Origin: CAYYAU01 sp964469765 [NCBI: uncultured Clostridia bacterium]
Lineage (GTDB): Bacteria; UBA6262; WVXT01; CAYYAU01
Assembly: GCA_964469765.1 (NCBI GenBank)
Contig: CAYYAU010000075.1
Coordinates: forward strand, 1 to 6,007
DNA length: 6,007 nucleotides
Direction of reading: 5' to 3'
In this document: in pieces, positions 6,004 through 6,007 of the stretch
Position numbering within the stretch: position 1 is the stretch's first letter
Layout: each line of letters begins with the position of its first letter
Translations under genes and position numbers: made by a program
Notes under the pieces: generated by a model
What the model was told of the DNA's origin: nothing
The model's input: the letters and a program-made list of their open reading frames with translations, nothing else
Database searches by the model: none

Positions 6004-6007
6004 AGAA

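Overview
The window is an AT-rich stretch with six genes, all on the + strand and tightly packed. It looks like part of one envelope and sugar-uptake gene cluster of a diderm (two-membrane) bacterium. The evidence for an outer membrane is a PorV/PorQ-type beta-barrel gene and several secreted beta-sandwich proteins, one ending in a FlgD/Por-tail-like domain. This mix is typical of FCB-group Bacteria and of candidate phyla such as Omnitrophota, Ratteibacteria or Elusimicrobiota. That assignment is an impression from protein style, not a proven placement. No tRNA, rRNA, CRISPR array, insertion sequence or integrase was seen.

Layout. 1-1080: the 3' part of a gene for a secreted protein with an N-terminal galactose-binding-like (probably glycan-binding) module and a C-terminal module I cannot name. 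1095-1904: an exported two-domain Ig-like protein resembling DUF916/WxL-interacting and PapD-type proteins. 1901-3145: a secreted multidomain protein (Ig-like, ZU5-like, FlgD-Ig/sorting-tail-like), overlapping the previous gene by 4 bp. 3165-4169: a PorV/PorQ-family outer-membrane barrel. 4236-5129 and 5137-5994: the two inner-membrane permeases of a CUT1-type sugar ABC importer (MalF/UgpA-like and MalG/UgpE-like). The last 13 bases are purine-rich and look like the ribosome binding site of another gene just beyond the edge.

The genes may work together in this way (inference). Secreted or surface proteins bind a polysaccharide, the PorV-like barrel helps export or anchor them, and the released oligosaccharides enter through the ABC permeases. 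The solute-binding protein and the ATPase of that importer are not in the window.

The most notable non-coding signals are a perfect 9-bp hairpin followed by a T-tract, which looks like an intrinsic terminator but lies inside the start of the second permease gene, and a perfect palindrome at the first gene junction that could hide the ribosome binding site of the second gene. The only gap longer than 20 bp is 4170-4235, which holds a weak dyad and a possible -10 box.
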